The notes: a model not told the origin generated them from the letters alone. A stretch of DNA of 28,866 bases from Glaciecola sp049650345 (GCA_049650345.1 JBARZY010000033.1:1-28866); one strand, 5' to 3'; shown: positions 1 to 7,868, numbered from the stretch's first letter. Made by a program: numbers and translations.

Positions 1-1867
1 GACGGAATCGAGTCCATTCACTGATAATCCGTTTTTTGGTATTTTCATCGCTGGATTCAAAATGTAGTTGTTTTCGTTTTTGATACTGGGCCAATGCTTG
101 GTGAGCATATCCATCTCTAAAATCTGCAACAGCTTGTTTGTCCCAGTCATTATTTTGCCGGCGTATCGTCTCTACTCTGGTTGTACCAATTACATCAGGG
201 GCAGACAGATAGCGTAAAACACCACCATGCTCAATAGCATCAAGTTGCTTGTCTTCTCCAACAAGAATGATTTTAAAATTAAGTTGTGTAGCGAAGGCCA
301 TTAACTGTTCAAGCTGAAAAGTGCCAACTTGTCCTGCTTCGTCAATGATGAGTACATCGCCTTGTGAAACAGGAGGTTTAGCAGTGTCTAGCCATGCAAG
401 TAATCGCGCGATGGTAAATGACTTAAACCCTGCTTCATTTTCGAGGTTGTTAGCCGCGGCCCTTGCCAAAGCAGCACCAACAACCTGTTTTCCTGTTGAG
501 TGGTATATATCTCGAACACACTGCATGGACGCTGATTTTCCAGAGCCAGCAGAGCCCTGCAAAATTGCAAGTTGTGATTCAGTACAAACATTGCGGACAG
601 CAAACTTTTGTTCATCGCTTAATTTTATAGACAGCTCGTCAATGTAATACTCAATTGTCGTCGACGGGATGTCGGCCCAAACGGTGCTCGCAAGTTGTTT
701 TGCTTTATGTATCAGTGACCTTTCAGTGTGCAGGACATTTTGGGTTGTGAAAAGATCGTTATGTTTCCAGTCTTTGCCGAGCTCTACGGTTGTTTCACAT
801 TGAGTCAGCTCTTTAACTATTGCTCGCACTGACTGCAATGATTGACCATAGTCTAACGCCTCTAACCCTCCTTTAAAGAAAGCTTGTTGCTTGGTGAAGG
901 ACGAAGACTTTTCTGTGAGAGTGTCAGCTAGAGCTTTATGTTCAACAACACTTTCATTGAAAAGGTCTATTTCGTCCAATGTACTTTCTTGCAACTTGCT
1001 TATTGTCTGCTGATTTAAACCCAGCGATGAAAGTTCCGATTGCCATTTTTTAAAAAGCTCAGCTCGGTGGATTTCGCCTTTGACATCTCGCGTGCTCAGT
1101 GATGCTAAATCTCCCGATACAGACGAGCGATTTTTGATACCTCTCTCCTTCAGTGCATTCATGATTTGCGCTGAACGCTTGGAAAAATGTTCACATACTG
1201 ATTTTGGAATTCCGCAGACACGAAATGTTTCACCATCAAGTTCAGTCTTGAAGCCCATTTCCCTAATGGAATCTGCAAGGCTTACTTTGTAGATCATACC
1301 CGCTGCCTTTTGCCAAAGCATAATTGTGCGGGAATCAAGCGTTCCCCAGCTTCCGTCCTTGCGCGGGGCTGCGTTAGCGACTATTGCATGAGAGTGCAAA
1401 TGAGGATCAAGTGCCCGGCTTGTCGAGTGCTCAAATACTGCCGAAATCAATCCGGCAACTTGCTCTCTTTCGTTTCCCGCTTCACCACGCCGAGTAAACG
1501 CGGCATATTCTTCAATGAGCGCGATTGCTTCCTTCACAGCTGTCAACTGAGCCACCTGAATTTTCTGGCGCATTTCAGGCGATGCGGCGGCCCATAACAG
1601 AGAGACTGACTTAGGCGCATTAAATGTGAGATCCCAACCAGGGGTATGGCCTAGACCCGCCTTCTGACACAGTACGGTTTTGCCATTAGGGGAGTAACCT
1701 TTCAACAAATTGCTTAAATCATTAGAGCTAACAGTGCCATTGAGCTTTAATGATGATGCTCCAGCTCCGCACCATACTCCATCCGGCTCCCCACCTTTCA
1801 GGTAGTAATCTTCCGCGGCTAAATCTAAGTAATATTTACCGTCCCGGATTTTTGCGAATGACATCAT
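1..1867 (-). CDS. traI: MobF-family conjugative relaxase-helicase (TraI/TrwC), 3' end outside the window
   Basis: The protein nicks oriT and stays covalently bound to the transferred strand; its RecD-like helicase part unwinds the DNA. About 622 residues are visible and the frame is still open at position 1. The N-terminus carries the family signature AEDYYLKGGEPDGVW (paired catalytic tyrosines at about residues 21-22). The metal-binding three-histidine region DPHLHSHAIVAN is at about residues 153-164. A helicase Walker A (GSAGSGKS) is at about 433-440 and a Walker B-like DEAGQVG near 500. The start is the first ATG of an ATGATG pair. It overlaps the coupling-protein stop by 4 nt (ATGA) and has GGAGG about nine bases upstream. 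Full-length MobF proteins are roughly 900-1800 aa, so a large C-terminal part is missing from view. Confidence 0.93.
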   Translation of the reverse strand, partial: MMSFAKIRDGKYYLDLAAEDYYLKGGEPDGVWCGAGASSLKLNGTVSSNDLSNLLKGYSPNGKTVLCQKAGLGHTPGWDLTFNAPKSVSLLWAAASPEMRQKIQVAQLTAVKEAIALIEEYAAFTRRGEAGNEREQVAGLISAVFEHSTSRALDPHLHSHAIVANAAPRKDGSWGTLDSRTIMLWQKAAGMIYKVSLADSIREMGFKTELDGETFRVCGIPKSVCEHFSKRSAQIMNALKERGIKNRSSVSGDLASLSTRDVKGEIHRAELFKKWQSELSSLGLNQQTISKLQESTLDEIDLFNESVVEHKALADTLTEKSSSFTKQQAFFKGGLEALDYGQSLQSVRAIVKELTQCETTVELGKDWKHNDLFTTQNVLHTERSLIHKAKQLASTVWADIPSTTIEYYIDELSIKLSDEQKFAVRNVCTESQLAILQGSAGSGKSASMQCVRDIYHSTGKQVVGAALARAAANNLENEAGFKSFTIARLLAWLDTAKPPVSQGDVLIIDEAGQVGTFQLEQLMAFATQLNFKIILVGEDKQLDAIEHGGVLRYLSAPDVIGTTRVETIRRQNNDWDKQAVADFRDGYAHQALAQYQKRKQLHFESSDENTKKRIISEWTRFR

Positions 1868-3549
1868 AATGAGGCCCTCCGATTCAGCCGGTTTTTACTT
1901 TTTTTAGGGGGAGTGGGCTCACGAGTTGGTTTTTTGATGACAGCTTCTGCCATTTTCTCGTACCTACCGATTGGCCAGTTAAGTTCATAAACTGCATTGG
2001 AACCACCAATCAATAGGTACCCAGAGATACCTCGCTTTAGTGTTGGTTGAGGCAAATGAACAAGGTCTTCAGGCGTTACAAGAGCTATCGACTCTTGGTG
2101 ATAAGAATGTGACTTTTCACCTTTCTCATTTGTCGAAACAACAGGGTATTCAACGCGCCTTTGACCGAATGAAGCAGAAGCCTTGGAAGCAGACTCACCA
2201 TTTGGTCCAAGTTTGAATGCAACAACATTGCTGAACAGACCCAAAATGGTGTTGCAGTCATCTTGTCCGTATATTGAATTGAGTTGAGACAATAGCTGCG
2301 TACCTGCAATTGTTCTGCAACCTTTGCTGCGTCCTAGAGCGAGCCATCTCTCTATGCTCTTGGACTTGTTCAAAGTCGCCAATTCATCTAAGACAAGCCA
2401 GGTTTTTTGTTCTTCGTTGTCTGCTCCTGCTAATAAATGACTACTCAAAACACTCATTAGGGCAGTGATCAAGGCTGAGCTCATTAGCGGGGAAGCTAAA
2501 TCCCCTTGAACTATTAAAGTTGTCTTGTCATTCCTTGTTAGCCAACCAGAAACCGAGAAATCAGGCGGTGTATTCGAGACATAGCTTGTCATGTTTTTCA
2601 ACCAAGCTAACTTTGTCGCCAACATTGAACGTATTGAGGCAGTCGTTTTACTTTCTGGCTCAATCAGCGTTGCAGCTTGTTTGTGATGTTTTTTCAACCA
2701 ATTCGACAGATCTTCATCGCAGCAAAAGAGCCTTTGATCAAGAGCACACCAGGACCATGGCTTCCCCTCCTTGGTTAACCCCACTATGACACCTACAAGA
2801 ACAGTTCTAGCTGAATCGACCCAGAATGATTCAGAAGTGGACTCTGCTGGAATAACCGCTTCTGCAAAAGCCTCAGCAAGTCCGATTGTCGATAAGTCCT
2901 TGCCAATATTCCAGTTGACGCTGCGAGAGTCTTGAGGGCTCAAGAACATGCAATCTTCATTCAAGAATGCTTGGGTATATTCACCTTTTACATCGTATAA
3001 AACAGTTCGCTCGCGTTGAGCTAATAACTGTTTAACCAACCACTTAATAAAGTTGGATTTGCCAGCACCTTGCATACCCCATACTAGAATATTTCCTGCT
3101 TCGCGAATGATTGGTAAAAGTATACTGGGATGAAGTGAAAGACCTTGGGGGCCCTCTTTACGAGCTCTTTTTCGAAAATGTTTGGTGGCAGCATTTCCTT
3201 TTAATAAGCGAGGCCCTTCAACGTGTTTGTATTGAGACCATTCAAAGTTTCTTATGCGAAAGAACCAGATAATCAATGTGCTTAAAGCAATTGATGCTAC
3301 TGATATGGCAGAAGAGCCGTGCATCAATATATCTGAAACTTCAGGTACATTGTTGTACAAGTTGTTTGAGAAACCTACCATTGTAAGCAGGAACTCAATG
3401 CACCATTCTTTTATGGACGCTAACTCCCCCCACAGATTGAAGTAGCTAAGAAAGGCTACTTTCATCAATACGAATAACATCACGGAAAGTGTTGCGATTA
3501 CCATAGCATGTTCGGCAATGCGTTTACCCTTGGTTTTGACATGGCTCAT
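1864..3549 (-). CDS. traD: Type IV coupling protein (TraD/TrwB/VirD4 family)
   Basis: An inner-membrane hexameric ATPase that delivers the relaxase-DNA complex to a mating channel. It has 561 aa. Hydrophobic membrane segments lie at about residues 15-40 and 80-97, with the cytoplasmic ATPase behind them. Walker A GMQGAGKS is at 158-165 and Walker B WLVLDE at 384-389. The DVKGEY and GTQLLSQL stretches are typical of TrwB-like coupling proteins. The C-terminus is basic and proline-rich (KKPTREPTPPKKSKNR). The start has a strong AGGAGG and overlaps the upstream stop as ATGA. Its pairing with a MobF relaxase is the standard arrangement. With no secretion genes visible, it may dock on a channel encoded elsewhere. 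Confidence 0.92.
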   Translation of the reverse strand: MSHVKTKGKRIAEHAMVIATLSVMLFVLMKVAFLSYFNLWGELASIKEWCIEFLLTMVGFSNNLYNNVPEVSDILMHGSSAISVASIALSTLIIWFFRIRNFEWSQYKHVEGPRLLKGNAATKHFRKRARKEGPQGLSLHPSILLPIIREAGNILVWGMQGAGKSNFIKWLVKQLLAQRERTVLYDVKGEYTQAFLNEDCMFLSPQDSRSVNWNIGKDLSTIGLAEAFAEAVIPAESTSESFWVDSARTVLVGVIVGLTKEGKPWSWCALDQRLFCCDEDLSNWLKKHHKQAATLIEPESKTTASIRSMLATKLAWLKNMTSYVSNTPPDFSVSGWLTRNDKTTLIVQGDLASPLMSSALITALMSVLSSHLLAGADNEEQKTWLVLDELATLNKSKSIERWLALGRSKGCRTIAGTQLLSQLNSIYGQDDCNTILGLFSNVVAFKLGPNGESASKASASFGQRRVEYPVVSTNEKGEKSHSYHQESIALVTPEDLVHLPQPTLKRGISGYLLIGGSNAVYELNWPIGRYEKMAEAVIKKPTREPTPPKKSKNRLNRRASL

Positions 3550-3836
3550 TTGATCCTCCTTCTGATTTGCTTCTCAATTGAAAGGCGAGCAGATTCAGCT
3601 TCATCGGGATCCAGACCAGCTACTGTGGAAGTAATCACAAATGAATGTTTGGTTAGGTGGTTCAGTAGGCTCGCTAACATATCTCTTAGTTCGATCTGCT
3701 TTTCCGCAAGCTGAATCCGTTGCCGAGCAACCTCTGCAACAGTGGTACCTTTACGTTCGGCTTCTAGAACCAATCGTTCATGGTCAAGTGCAGCTAAACG
3801 AACGCTGATTTGTTGAGTTGGAGTACGTTTTTTCAT
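3546..3836 (-). CDS. Small relaxosome accessory protein, ribbon-helix-helix-like
   Basis: A 96-aa protein starting MKKRTPTQQISVRL. The N-terminus (QISVRLAALDHERLVLEAERKGTT) has the strand-helix-helix pattern of ribbon-helix-helix DNA binders such as MobC/TraY-type proteins. The rest is predicted helical and charged, ending in RRRIK. I chose the ATG at 3836 over an upstream in-frame ATG at 3878: AGGAGG sits about eight bases before it and it makes a 4-nt ATGA overlap with the previous gene. Position next to coupling protein and relaxase suggests it binds oriT and helps nicking. That role is inferred from fold pattern and context, not from a specific family match. Confidence 0.7.
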   Translation of the reverse strand: MKKRTPTQQISVRLAALDHERLVLEAERKGTTVAEVARQRIQLAEKQIELRDMLASLLNHLTKHSFVITSTVAGLDPDEAESARLSIEKQIRRRIK

Positions 3837-4021
3837 TGTGAGTCCTCCTTGATACCAATGAAACCATCGCCGCAACAAGGTGGTGAAGGTTGACGCGATG
3901 TCGAATTGGTGTCATCGCGCAATTCGTTCTTAGGGCTTGAAAATTCGGGACCGAAGTCGAATTCAAGTTGTTCAGTAAACGCACCACAGGTGCATGGGGT
4001 GTAAGTAGCTTTATCATTCAT
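3833..4021 (-). CDS. Small hypothetical protein with paired cysteines
   Basis: A 62-aa ORF with no family I recognise. It has Cys residues near the N-terminus (PCTCG, residues 9-13) and near the C-terminus (PPCCGDG), which could form a small metal site or disulfides. The middle is acidic and low in complexity. Evidence that it is real is positional: its start overlaps the AlpA-like stop and its stop overlaps the RHH-like start, both as ATGA. It therefore fills an otherwise unbroken chain of coupled genes. No function is assigned. Confidence 0.6.
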   Translation of the reverse strand: MNDKATYTPCTCGAFTEQLEFDFGPEFSSPKNELRDDTNSTSRQPSPPCCGDGFIGIKEDSQ

Positions 4022-4200
4022 GATTTTGCATCCTTGCTTCTTGAGTTAACCCACTTTTCAATGGATGATTTTGACCAAACTACGGTGTTTGGCCCTAAGT
4101 TGAACGGTTCGGGAAACTTCTTCTTTTTTCTCCAACGCCAGATAGTTGATTCATTCACACCTAATAACTTGGCAATTTCCTTTGCTCTGATGTATTGCAT
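4018..4200 (-). CDS. AlpA-like DNA-binding regulator (MerR-type HTH)
   Basis: A 60-aa protein beginning MQYIRAKEIAKLLGV. It has the AlpA/excisionase pattern: an N-terminal helix-turn-helix (AKEIAKLLGVNESTIWRW) followed by a basic wing (RKKKKFPEPF) and a short C-terminal helix (WSKSSIEKWV). AlpA relatives control excision or transfer genes of integrated elements, and some act directly as recombination directionality factors. An in-frame ATG at 4218 exists, but GGAG six bases upstream of 4200 and the better family fit favour 4200. It is the first gene of the transfer operon and plausibly autoregulates it. Confidence 0.8.
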   Translation of the reverse strand: MQYIRAKEIAKLLGVNESTIWRWRKKKKFPEPFNLGPNTVVWSKSSIEKWVNSRSKDAKS

Positions 4201-4332
4201 AACGTCTCCATACTTCATCGTCTGACTGGTAATACAAAAATTAGCTTTTCTAAAAAAGTCTATACATTGGGAATAACTACGAAAACTGTGGTAAAATTTT
4301 GCAGTTTGAATTTTTTGAAAAAGTTGAAATTG
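4201..4332. promoter_or_regulatory. Divergent promoter region; possible operator or oriT
   Basis: This 132-bp A+T-rich spacer separates the leftward transfer operon from the rightward 422-aa gene, so it must hold at least two promoters. A TAAAAT at 4292-4297 is a candidate -10 for the rightward gene. An inverted repeat AAACTG (4283-4288) / CAGTTT (4302-4307) flanks it and could be a regulator site. An oriT often lies next to relaxosome accessory genes, but I cannot identify a nic site here. Confidence 0.4.
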
Positions 4333-5601
4333 ATGTCGCTATATGATTTTTCCGGATGCGAATTCGTCGACTCAATAGGGGAAGTTCTCGGGAGATTAGA
4401 GAAACGTACTAATGATGAAGGAATTGCCTTTTCTGGAAAGCCTAGGGAAGGCTCGGTTTATATATTTGATGAATTGAGAAATCTCTTCATACCTATTAAA
4501 GTTGTGCACGCTCTGAATAGTGTCAATTGGGACGAGATGCCTTTAACAAATGAAGAGAAGGATTCGCTACCGTATTTTCATAATTTAGAGCTTGATATTA
4601 CAAGCATTTCTGATTTTGTAGAATCGAGTGGGGGATTGACAAAGTCACTCTATAGACTTGAGGCAACGGAAAGATATTATTACAGGTCGAACTGGGGGTT
4701 GTCTGATAAAGAGGATGATGAAAGGATCGTCTTCAGCTTTATAAAAAGTCTATATGACGGTATTCAGTTGATAAGGACTTTTATCAATAAAAAGCACAGA
4801 CACCGTGAAACTAATGAACCACAAGATTTTTGTGTATTTTGCTGGAAAAGAGTACGTCATAATCAAGAGAGAGTTGATGACTTAGATAAAAAACGAAGAG
4901 AATCGAACTCTTATTGTCCAGAGCATCACCCAACTAGGTCGCCAGAGAATTACCTTAAAGCAAAGAGGGCTCTTGAAAAAGCAGTTAAAGATGAGCGTCC
5001 AGAGTTTTCACATGATTTGGAACGATTGTATTCTGATGATATCTCACGTGAGAGCCGAGCAGCAATGTTTAATAAATGGACTATGTCGTTTGCCCCCAAA
5101 TCAAAACTATTAACTGGCTGGATTTCAGAAGATATCGAATGGCAAACGCTGGTTGAAGTGCTACTTCATGAGGCAGAAATTAACTATAAAAATCTATACA
5201 GAAAAGTAGAGGGTTCTCTCGATGGACGAGAGAATTGGCCACAATGGTTTTATTATGGTGTTTTAGATTCACTGGATGAGTCAAAGGACAAAAGAGAGAG
5301 AATCATGTGGCAGACTACTGGCGTAAAAAGTTGGTGTGTGAGTGATTGGAAAGAGATCGGCTGGCCTATTGTTCTTCATTTGTTCCGCAGGTATGAAGCA
5401 TATTATTATGTGTCGAACAGGCGTCGCCCTAGAGGACCTAAGCCTGTAAAAAATCGGCCATTAACTCCCTTGCAGGAAACTATCCAACAAGAATTGTATA
5501 AGTATTTGAACAATGGAATTAAGCCAAAAGTGAAAGATATTGCACAAACTCTAGATGTGGCACCTAAAACAGTGTACCAAGTATATAACAAACTTAAGTA
5601 G
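4333..5601 (+). CDS. Unknown 422-aa protein with CxxC...CxxH motif and C-terminal HTH
   Basis: I do not recognise a family. From the ATG at 4333 the protein is 422 aa. A longer in-frame ORF exists from 4195, but its first 46 residues overlap the divergent promoter region and look non-coding. No convincing ribosome-binding site precedes either start. Cys167, Cys170, Cys195 and His198 (FCVFC ... YCPEH) form a likely structural zinc site separated by a charged helix. Residues 362-375 are strongly basic (RRRPRGPKP). Residues about 380-422 form an HTH (VKDIAQTLDVAPKTVYQVYNKL) like those ending transcription factors and recombinase-associated proteins. There are no membrane segments or signal peptide. 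It lies divergent from the transfer operon at the element's end, so a regulator or DNA-binding cargo protein is plausible. Confidence 0.75.
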   Translation: MSLYDFSGCEFVDSIGEVLGRLEKRTNDEGIAFSGKPREGSVYIFDELRNLFIPIKVVHALNSVNWDEMPLTNEEKDSLPYFHNLELDITSISDFVESSGGLTKSLYRLEATERYYYRSNWGLSDKEDDERIVFSFIKSLYDGIQLIRTFINKKHRHRETNEPQDFCVFCWKRVRHNQERVDDLDKKRRESNSYCPEHHPTRSPENYLKAKRALEKAVKDERPEFSHDLERLYSDDISRESRAAMFNKWTMSFAPKSKLLTGWISEDIEWQTLVEVLLHEAEINYKNLYRKVEGSLDGRENWPQWFYYGVLDSLDESKDKRERIMWQTTGVKSWCVSDWKEIGWPIVLHLFRRYEAYYYVSNRRRPRGPKPVKNRPLTPLQETIQQELYKYLNNGIKPKVKDIAQTLDVAPKTVYQVYNKLK

Positions 5602-5794
5602 TTGCAGGGTATATAGTGGGGTATTAATTGAGCGTCTGGATTAAATCCGTTTAAATATAAGGTGTTTGCACTGCTTGGGCGGCATGATGTAAGCTAGCCC
5701 TTTCTTAAGGTAATTAAAAACCCGTAAATAAAACATTTGCGGGTTTTTTTATGCAACACAACTAAGCAGGTATGTTAGTAAACCCGCACAACAA
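5602..5794. other. Element/chromosome junction region
   Basis: This 193-bp spacer lies between the last element gene and elbB, so the integration boundary should lie inside it. It contains no tRNA fold that I can build and no ORF of note. The only clear structure is the strong hairpin described separately at 5716-5751. Without the other end of the element no att repeat can be recognised. Confidence 0.4.
5716..5751. terminator. Rho-independent terminator
   Basis: A near-perfect stem AAACCCGTAAAT / ATTTGCGGGTTT (12 pairs, one G-T wobble) with loop AAAAC is followed by a T-run on the plus strand and preceded by A residues. It can stop transcription from the 422-aa gene and, in the other direction, from elbB. 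Confidence 0.8.
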
Positions 5795-6448
5795 CTAATC
5801 ACACAAGTTAAGCACTTCACTCACCAAATTCTTAATCCCTTCATCGGCCTCTAAAATAGACTCTGCCAGCATGTATGCAGGTGTAGACACCAACTTGTTG
5901 TCTTTATCGATTACTACATTATTGACCGTGCACTCAACATGTTCACCGCCCATTTCTTCAATAGCTTTTGCGGTAGCTTCATCGCATCCAATGGTGCTTT
6001 TAGCCTCATTGCCATACACAAGCGGCACAATGGCCGGTGCTATGCAAATATAGCCGGCAGGCTTACCTGCTTGTGCAAAGGCTTTAAGTGCTTTTAGGGT
6101 GGTGCTTTCAACCGAGCACTCGGCACCAGCGGTAGCAAAGTTTGATAGATTTTTTGCCACGCCAAAGCCACCGGGCAGCAGCACTGCATCAAAGTCGTTA
6201 ACGTTTAGCTCGTCAATGTCGGTAATATTGCCCCGTGCAATACGAGAGGCCTCAACCATAACGTTACGGGTTTCTGCCATTTCATTGCCTGTTATGTGAT
6301 CAAGCGTATGCATTTGCTCAATATTAGGTGCAAAACATGTATAACTAGCGCCAGACTTCGCTACATACAGCATGGTTAATACCGCTTCTTGTATTTCGCT
6401 GCCATCAAATACGCCGCAGCCCGATAAAATTATTGCTATGTTTTTCAT
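5795..6448 (-). CDS. elbB: Glyoxalase/isoprenoid-biosynthesis protein ElbB (DJ-1/PfpI superfamily)
   Basis: The protein is 217 aa, the usual ElbB length. The N-terminal MKNIAIILSGCGVFDGSEIQE and the nucleophile-elbow region GYICIAPAIVPL match ElbB; the cysteine in this second motif is the presumed catalytic one. LLPGGFGVAKNLSNFA is also typical. The start at 6448 is supported by GGAGG five bases upstream; a longer upstream frame to 6502 is not needed. ElbB proteins show weak glyoxalase activity and have been linked to isoprenoid precursor supply; the physiological role is still debated. It is a single cytosolic gene transcribed towards the mobile-element junction. Confidence 0.93.
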   Translation of the reverse strand: MKNIAIILSGCGVFDGSEIQEAVLTMLYVAKSGASYTCFAPNIEQMHTLDHITGNEMAETRNVMVEASRIARGNITDIDELNVNDFDAVLLPGGFGVAKNLSNFATAGAECSVESTTLKALKAFAQAGKPAGYICIAPAIVPLVYGNEAKSTIGCDEATAKAIEEMGGEHVECTVNNVVIDKDNKLVSTPAYMLAESILEADEGIKNLVSEVLNLCD

Positions 6449-6561
6449 AACAGCCTCCATGGATAAGTCGTTGATAATACCGTGTCTCAAATATAGTGAC
6501 AAAGATACCAGCCATTGTACACAGCGTAGAAATACATGGCGCGTTATGTTATAACGTTTTT

Positions 6562-7227
6562 ATGAAGTTAGGTATTATCAAAGCACTCACAATAGGCTGT
6601 TTTATATGGGCTGTCAGTCTACTGATTTGGCAATATAGAGCGGTATTGTCGCATCAGCTTTCTGTTGTTATTCCGTCGCTTAACTATGTTTATTTGAGTG
6701 ATAATGCTGAGTTGCTCAAAAGGTATAAGCAGGCGAATGCTGAACGCGTTGAATGGCAATATTTAATTCCGCCAGAACAGCGCGCGGTTATCCAAAAATA
6801 CCAAGTGCCTACTGCCATGAATCTAGCCGAGAATATTTTATTATCTATTAATGCCAGTACCGACGAAACCTACCGAGAAGCCATGTTTTCAACTGATGTG
6901 GTTGATGAATGGCTAGGTAAAATGGCTTACATTTCTGGCTTTATTGTCCCGCTTGAAATTGGCGACAACCAACAGTTACAAAGTTTCTTTTTTGTGCCAT
7001 ATTTTGGCGCATGTACGCATTATCCACCACCGCCGCCTAATAAAATGATTTATGTGAGGGTAGAGGACAGTATGGCTATTCCTGATCTTAGTCAGGCCTA
7101 CACCATTGCTGGAGAATTTCGCGGGGGTTTGTACGAAGATATGCTAGGTACATCAGCTTACCAGTTAACACTGGTAAGCATAGAACAATACAACGGGCAG
7201 CCCGATGGTTTTAGGGTACATAATTAA
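6562..7227 (+). CDS. DUF3299 domain protein, N-terminally membrane-anchored
   Basis: A 221-aa protein. Residues about 5-25 form an uncleaved-looking signal/membrane anchor (IIKALTIGCFIWAVSLLIW), so the body is probably periplasmic. The conserved DUF3299 features are present: EWQYLIPPEQ near the start of the domain, ISGFIVPLE, and the hallmark FGACTHYPPPPPNKMIYV. The family has no established enzymatic activity; members often sit near ABC exporter or metal-related genes, which is not the case here. I chose the ATG at 6562 because residues upstream of it in the longer frame do not resemble the family. Confidence 0.88.
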   Translation: MKLGIIKALTIGCFIWAVSLLIWQYRAVLSHQLSVVIPSLNYVYLSDNAELLKRYKQANAERVEWQYLIPPEQRAVIQKYQVPTAMNLAENILLSINASTDETYREAMFSTDVVDEWLGKMAYISGFIVPLEIGDNQQLQSFFFVPYFGACTHYPPPPPNKMIYVRVEDSMAIPDLSQAYTIAGEFRGGLYEDMLGTSAYQLTLVSIEQYNGQPDGFRVHN

Positions 7228-7278
7228 CGGCTGTTGTTAGCTAAGTGCGGTGCATATCTGCATGCACTATTGCATGTT

Positions 7279-7365
7279 TTATATAGTAACAACTACCTTC
7301 CCCTTGGCTTGGCCACTTTCTAATCGCGCATGGGCTTTACCAATACCTTGTGTTTGCGAGCTTTT
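7279..7365 (-). pseudogene. 3' stump of a quinone oxidoreductase / zinc-type alcohol dehydrogenase gene
   Basis: Downstream of the ohrR stop the minus strand encodes GIGKAHARLESGQAKGKVVV followed by two residues and a stop. This resembles the C-terminal end of MDR-superfamily NADPH:quinone oxidoreductases (I-x-K-A-H-x-x-L-E-S-G-x-x-x-G-K-x-V-V). Only about 22-28 codons remain and there is no start codon, so the rest of the gene was deleted. By chance or as a scar of the deletion, it is in frame with the preceding ohrR. Confidence 0.6.
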
Positions 7366-7800
7366 TTATGCGTTCAAATCGCTCACTACTTTATCGAGCA
7401 GTTGCATAAGCTGCTGGGCTTGTGCGGTATCAATTTGACTAAACTTGCACGTAATGCTCGCAGGAATGTCTTTTGCCTGCTCGCGCAGGGCAAGGCCATC
7501 TTTGCTCAGGTGCACTTCGCGTTTTCGCTTGTCTTGGGCATTTGTCACAATCTCTATTAAGTTTTTGTCACTCATTTTCTTTAGTATCTGCGTCATTGCG
7601 CCGCCATCAATTACGGTTTTTTTAAGCAGTTCAGCAATGCTCAATGGACTTGTTTCCCAAAGTGCCATCATAACCACGTATTGTGGGTAAGTAATATTCA
7701 GCGCGTTTAAAGGTTCTCGGTAAGCTCTAATAATGCTGTTAGAAGCCATATAAAGGCGATGACAAAGCTGTTTATCAAGGGTTAATTGTGGGTAAGACAT
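7366..7800 (-). CDS. ohrR: Organic-hydroperoxide sensor OhrR (MarR family)
   Basis: A 144-aa MarR-family winged-helix repressor. The N-terminal LDKQLCHRLYMASN carries the OhrR sensing cysteine (Cys13), and YPQYVVMMALWE is the usual following motif. A second cysteine at 118 matches the arrangement of two-cysteine OhrR proteins, in which peroxide oxidises the first cysteine and an intersubunit disulfide releases DNA. The wing region is around KDKNLIEIVTNAQDKRKREVHL. It is divergent from ohr with palindromic operators between them, so it should repress ohr and probably itself. The start is supported by GGAGAACACG directly upstream. Confidence 0.92.
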   Translation of the reverse strand: MSYPQLTLDKQLCHRLYMASNSIIRAYREPLNALNITYPQYVVMMALWETSPLSIAELLKKTVIDGGAMTQILKKMSDKNLIEIVTNAQDKRKREVHLSKDGLALREQAKDIPASITCKFSQIDTAQAQQLMQLLDKVVSDLNA

Positions 7801-7827
7801 CGTGTTCTCCTATTGGTATGATAATAA

Positions 7828-7839
7828 TTTGCATGCAAA
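7828..7839. promoter_or_regulatory. OhrR operator candidate 1
   Basis: A perfect palindrome TTTGCATGCAAA lies 28 bp upstream of the ohrR start. The same 12 bp recur in operator 2, about 43 bp away. Two copies of one palindrome between a divergent repressor and its target are the expected layout for MarR-type control. Confidence 0.7.
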
Positions 7840-7868
7840 ATATTTGCAAATGTATTTTCATTGCGTTA

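Larger units (their letters stand above)
1..5601. mobile_element. End of an integrated mobilizable/conjugative element
   Basis: Five minus-strand genes form a DNA-processing module: AlpA-like regulator, small protein, RHH-like protein, coupling ATPase and MobF relaxase. One unknown divergent gene follows. After it the content changes to housekeeping genes (elbB onward). No integrase, excisionase or mating-pair-formation gene is visible, so the rest of the element lies left of position 1. The right border is not resolved; it falls somewhere between 5601 and about 5790. A plasmid cannot be strictly excluded, but the adjoining chromosomal-type genes make an integrated element more likely. No direct-repeat att site can be identified because only one end is present. 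Confidence 0.75.

Noticed and set aside
4195..4332. 46-residue N-terminal extension of the 422-aa protein
   Set aside because: It covers the divergent promoter region and the start of the AlpA-like gene's leader, and its composition is not protein-like.
5602..5715. tRNA or tmRNA fragment as an integration target
   Set aside because: No acceptor stem, T-arm motif or CCA end can be built; GGGC...GCCC pairs alone are not enough.
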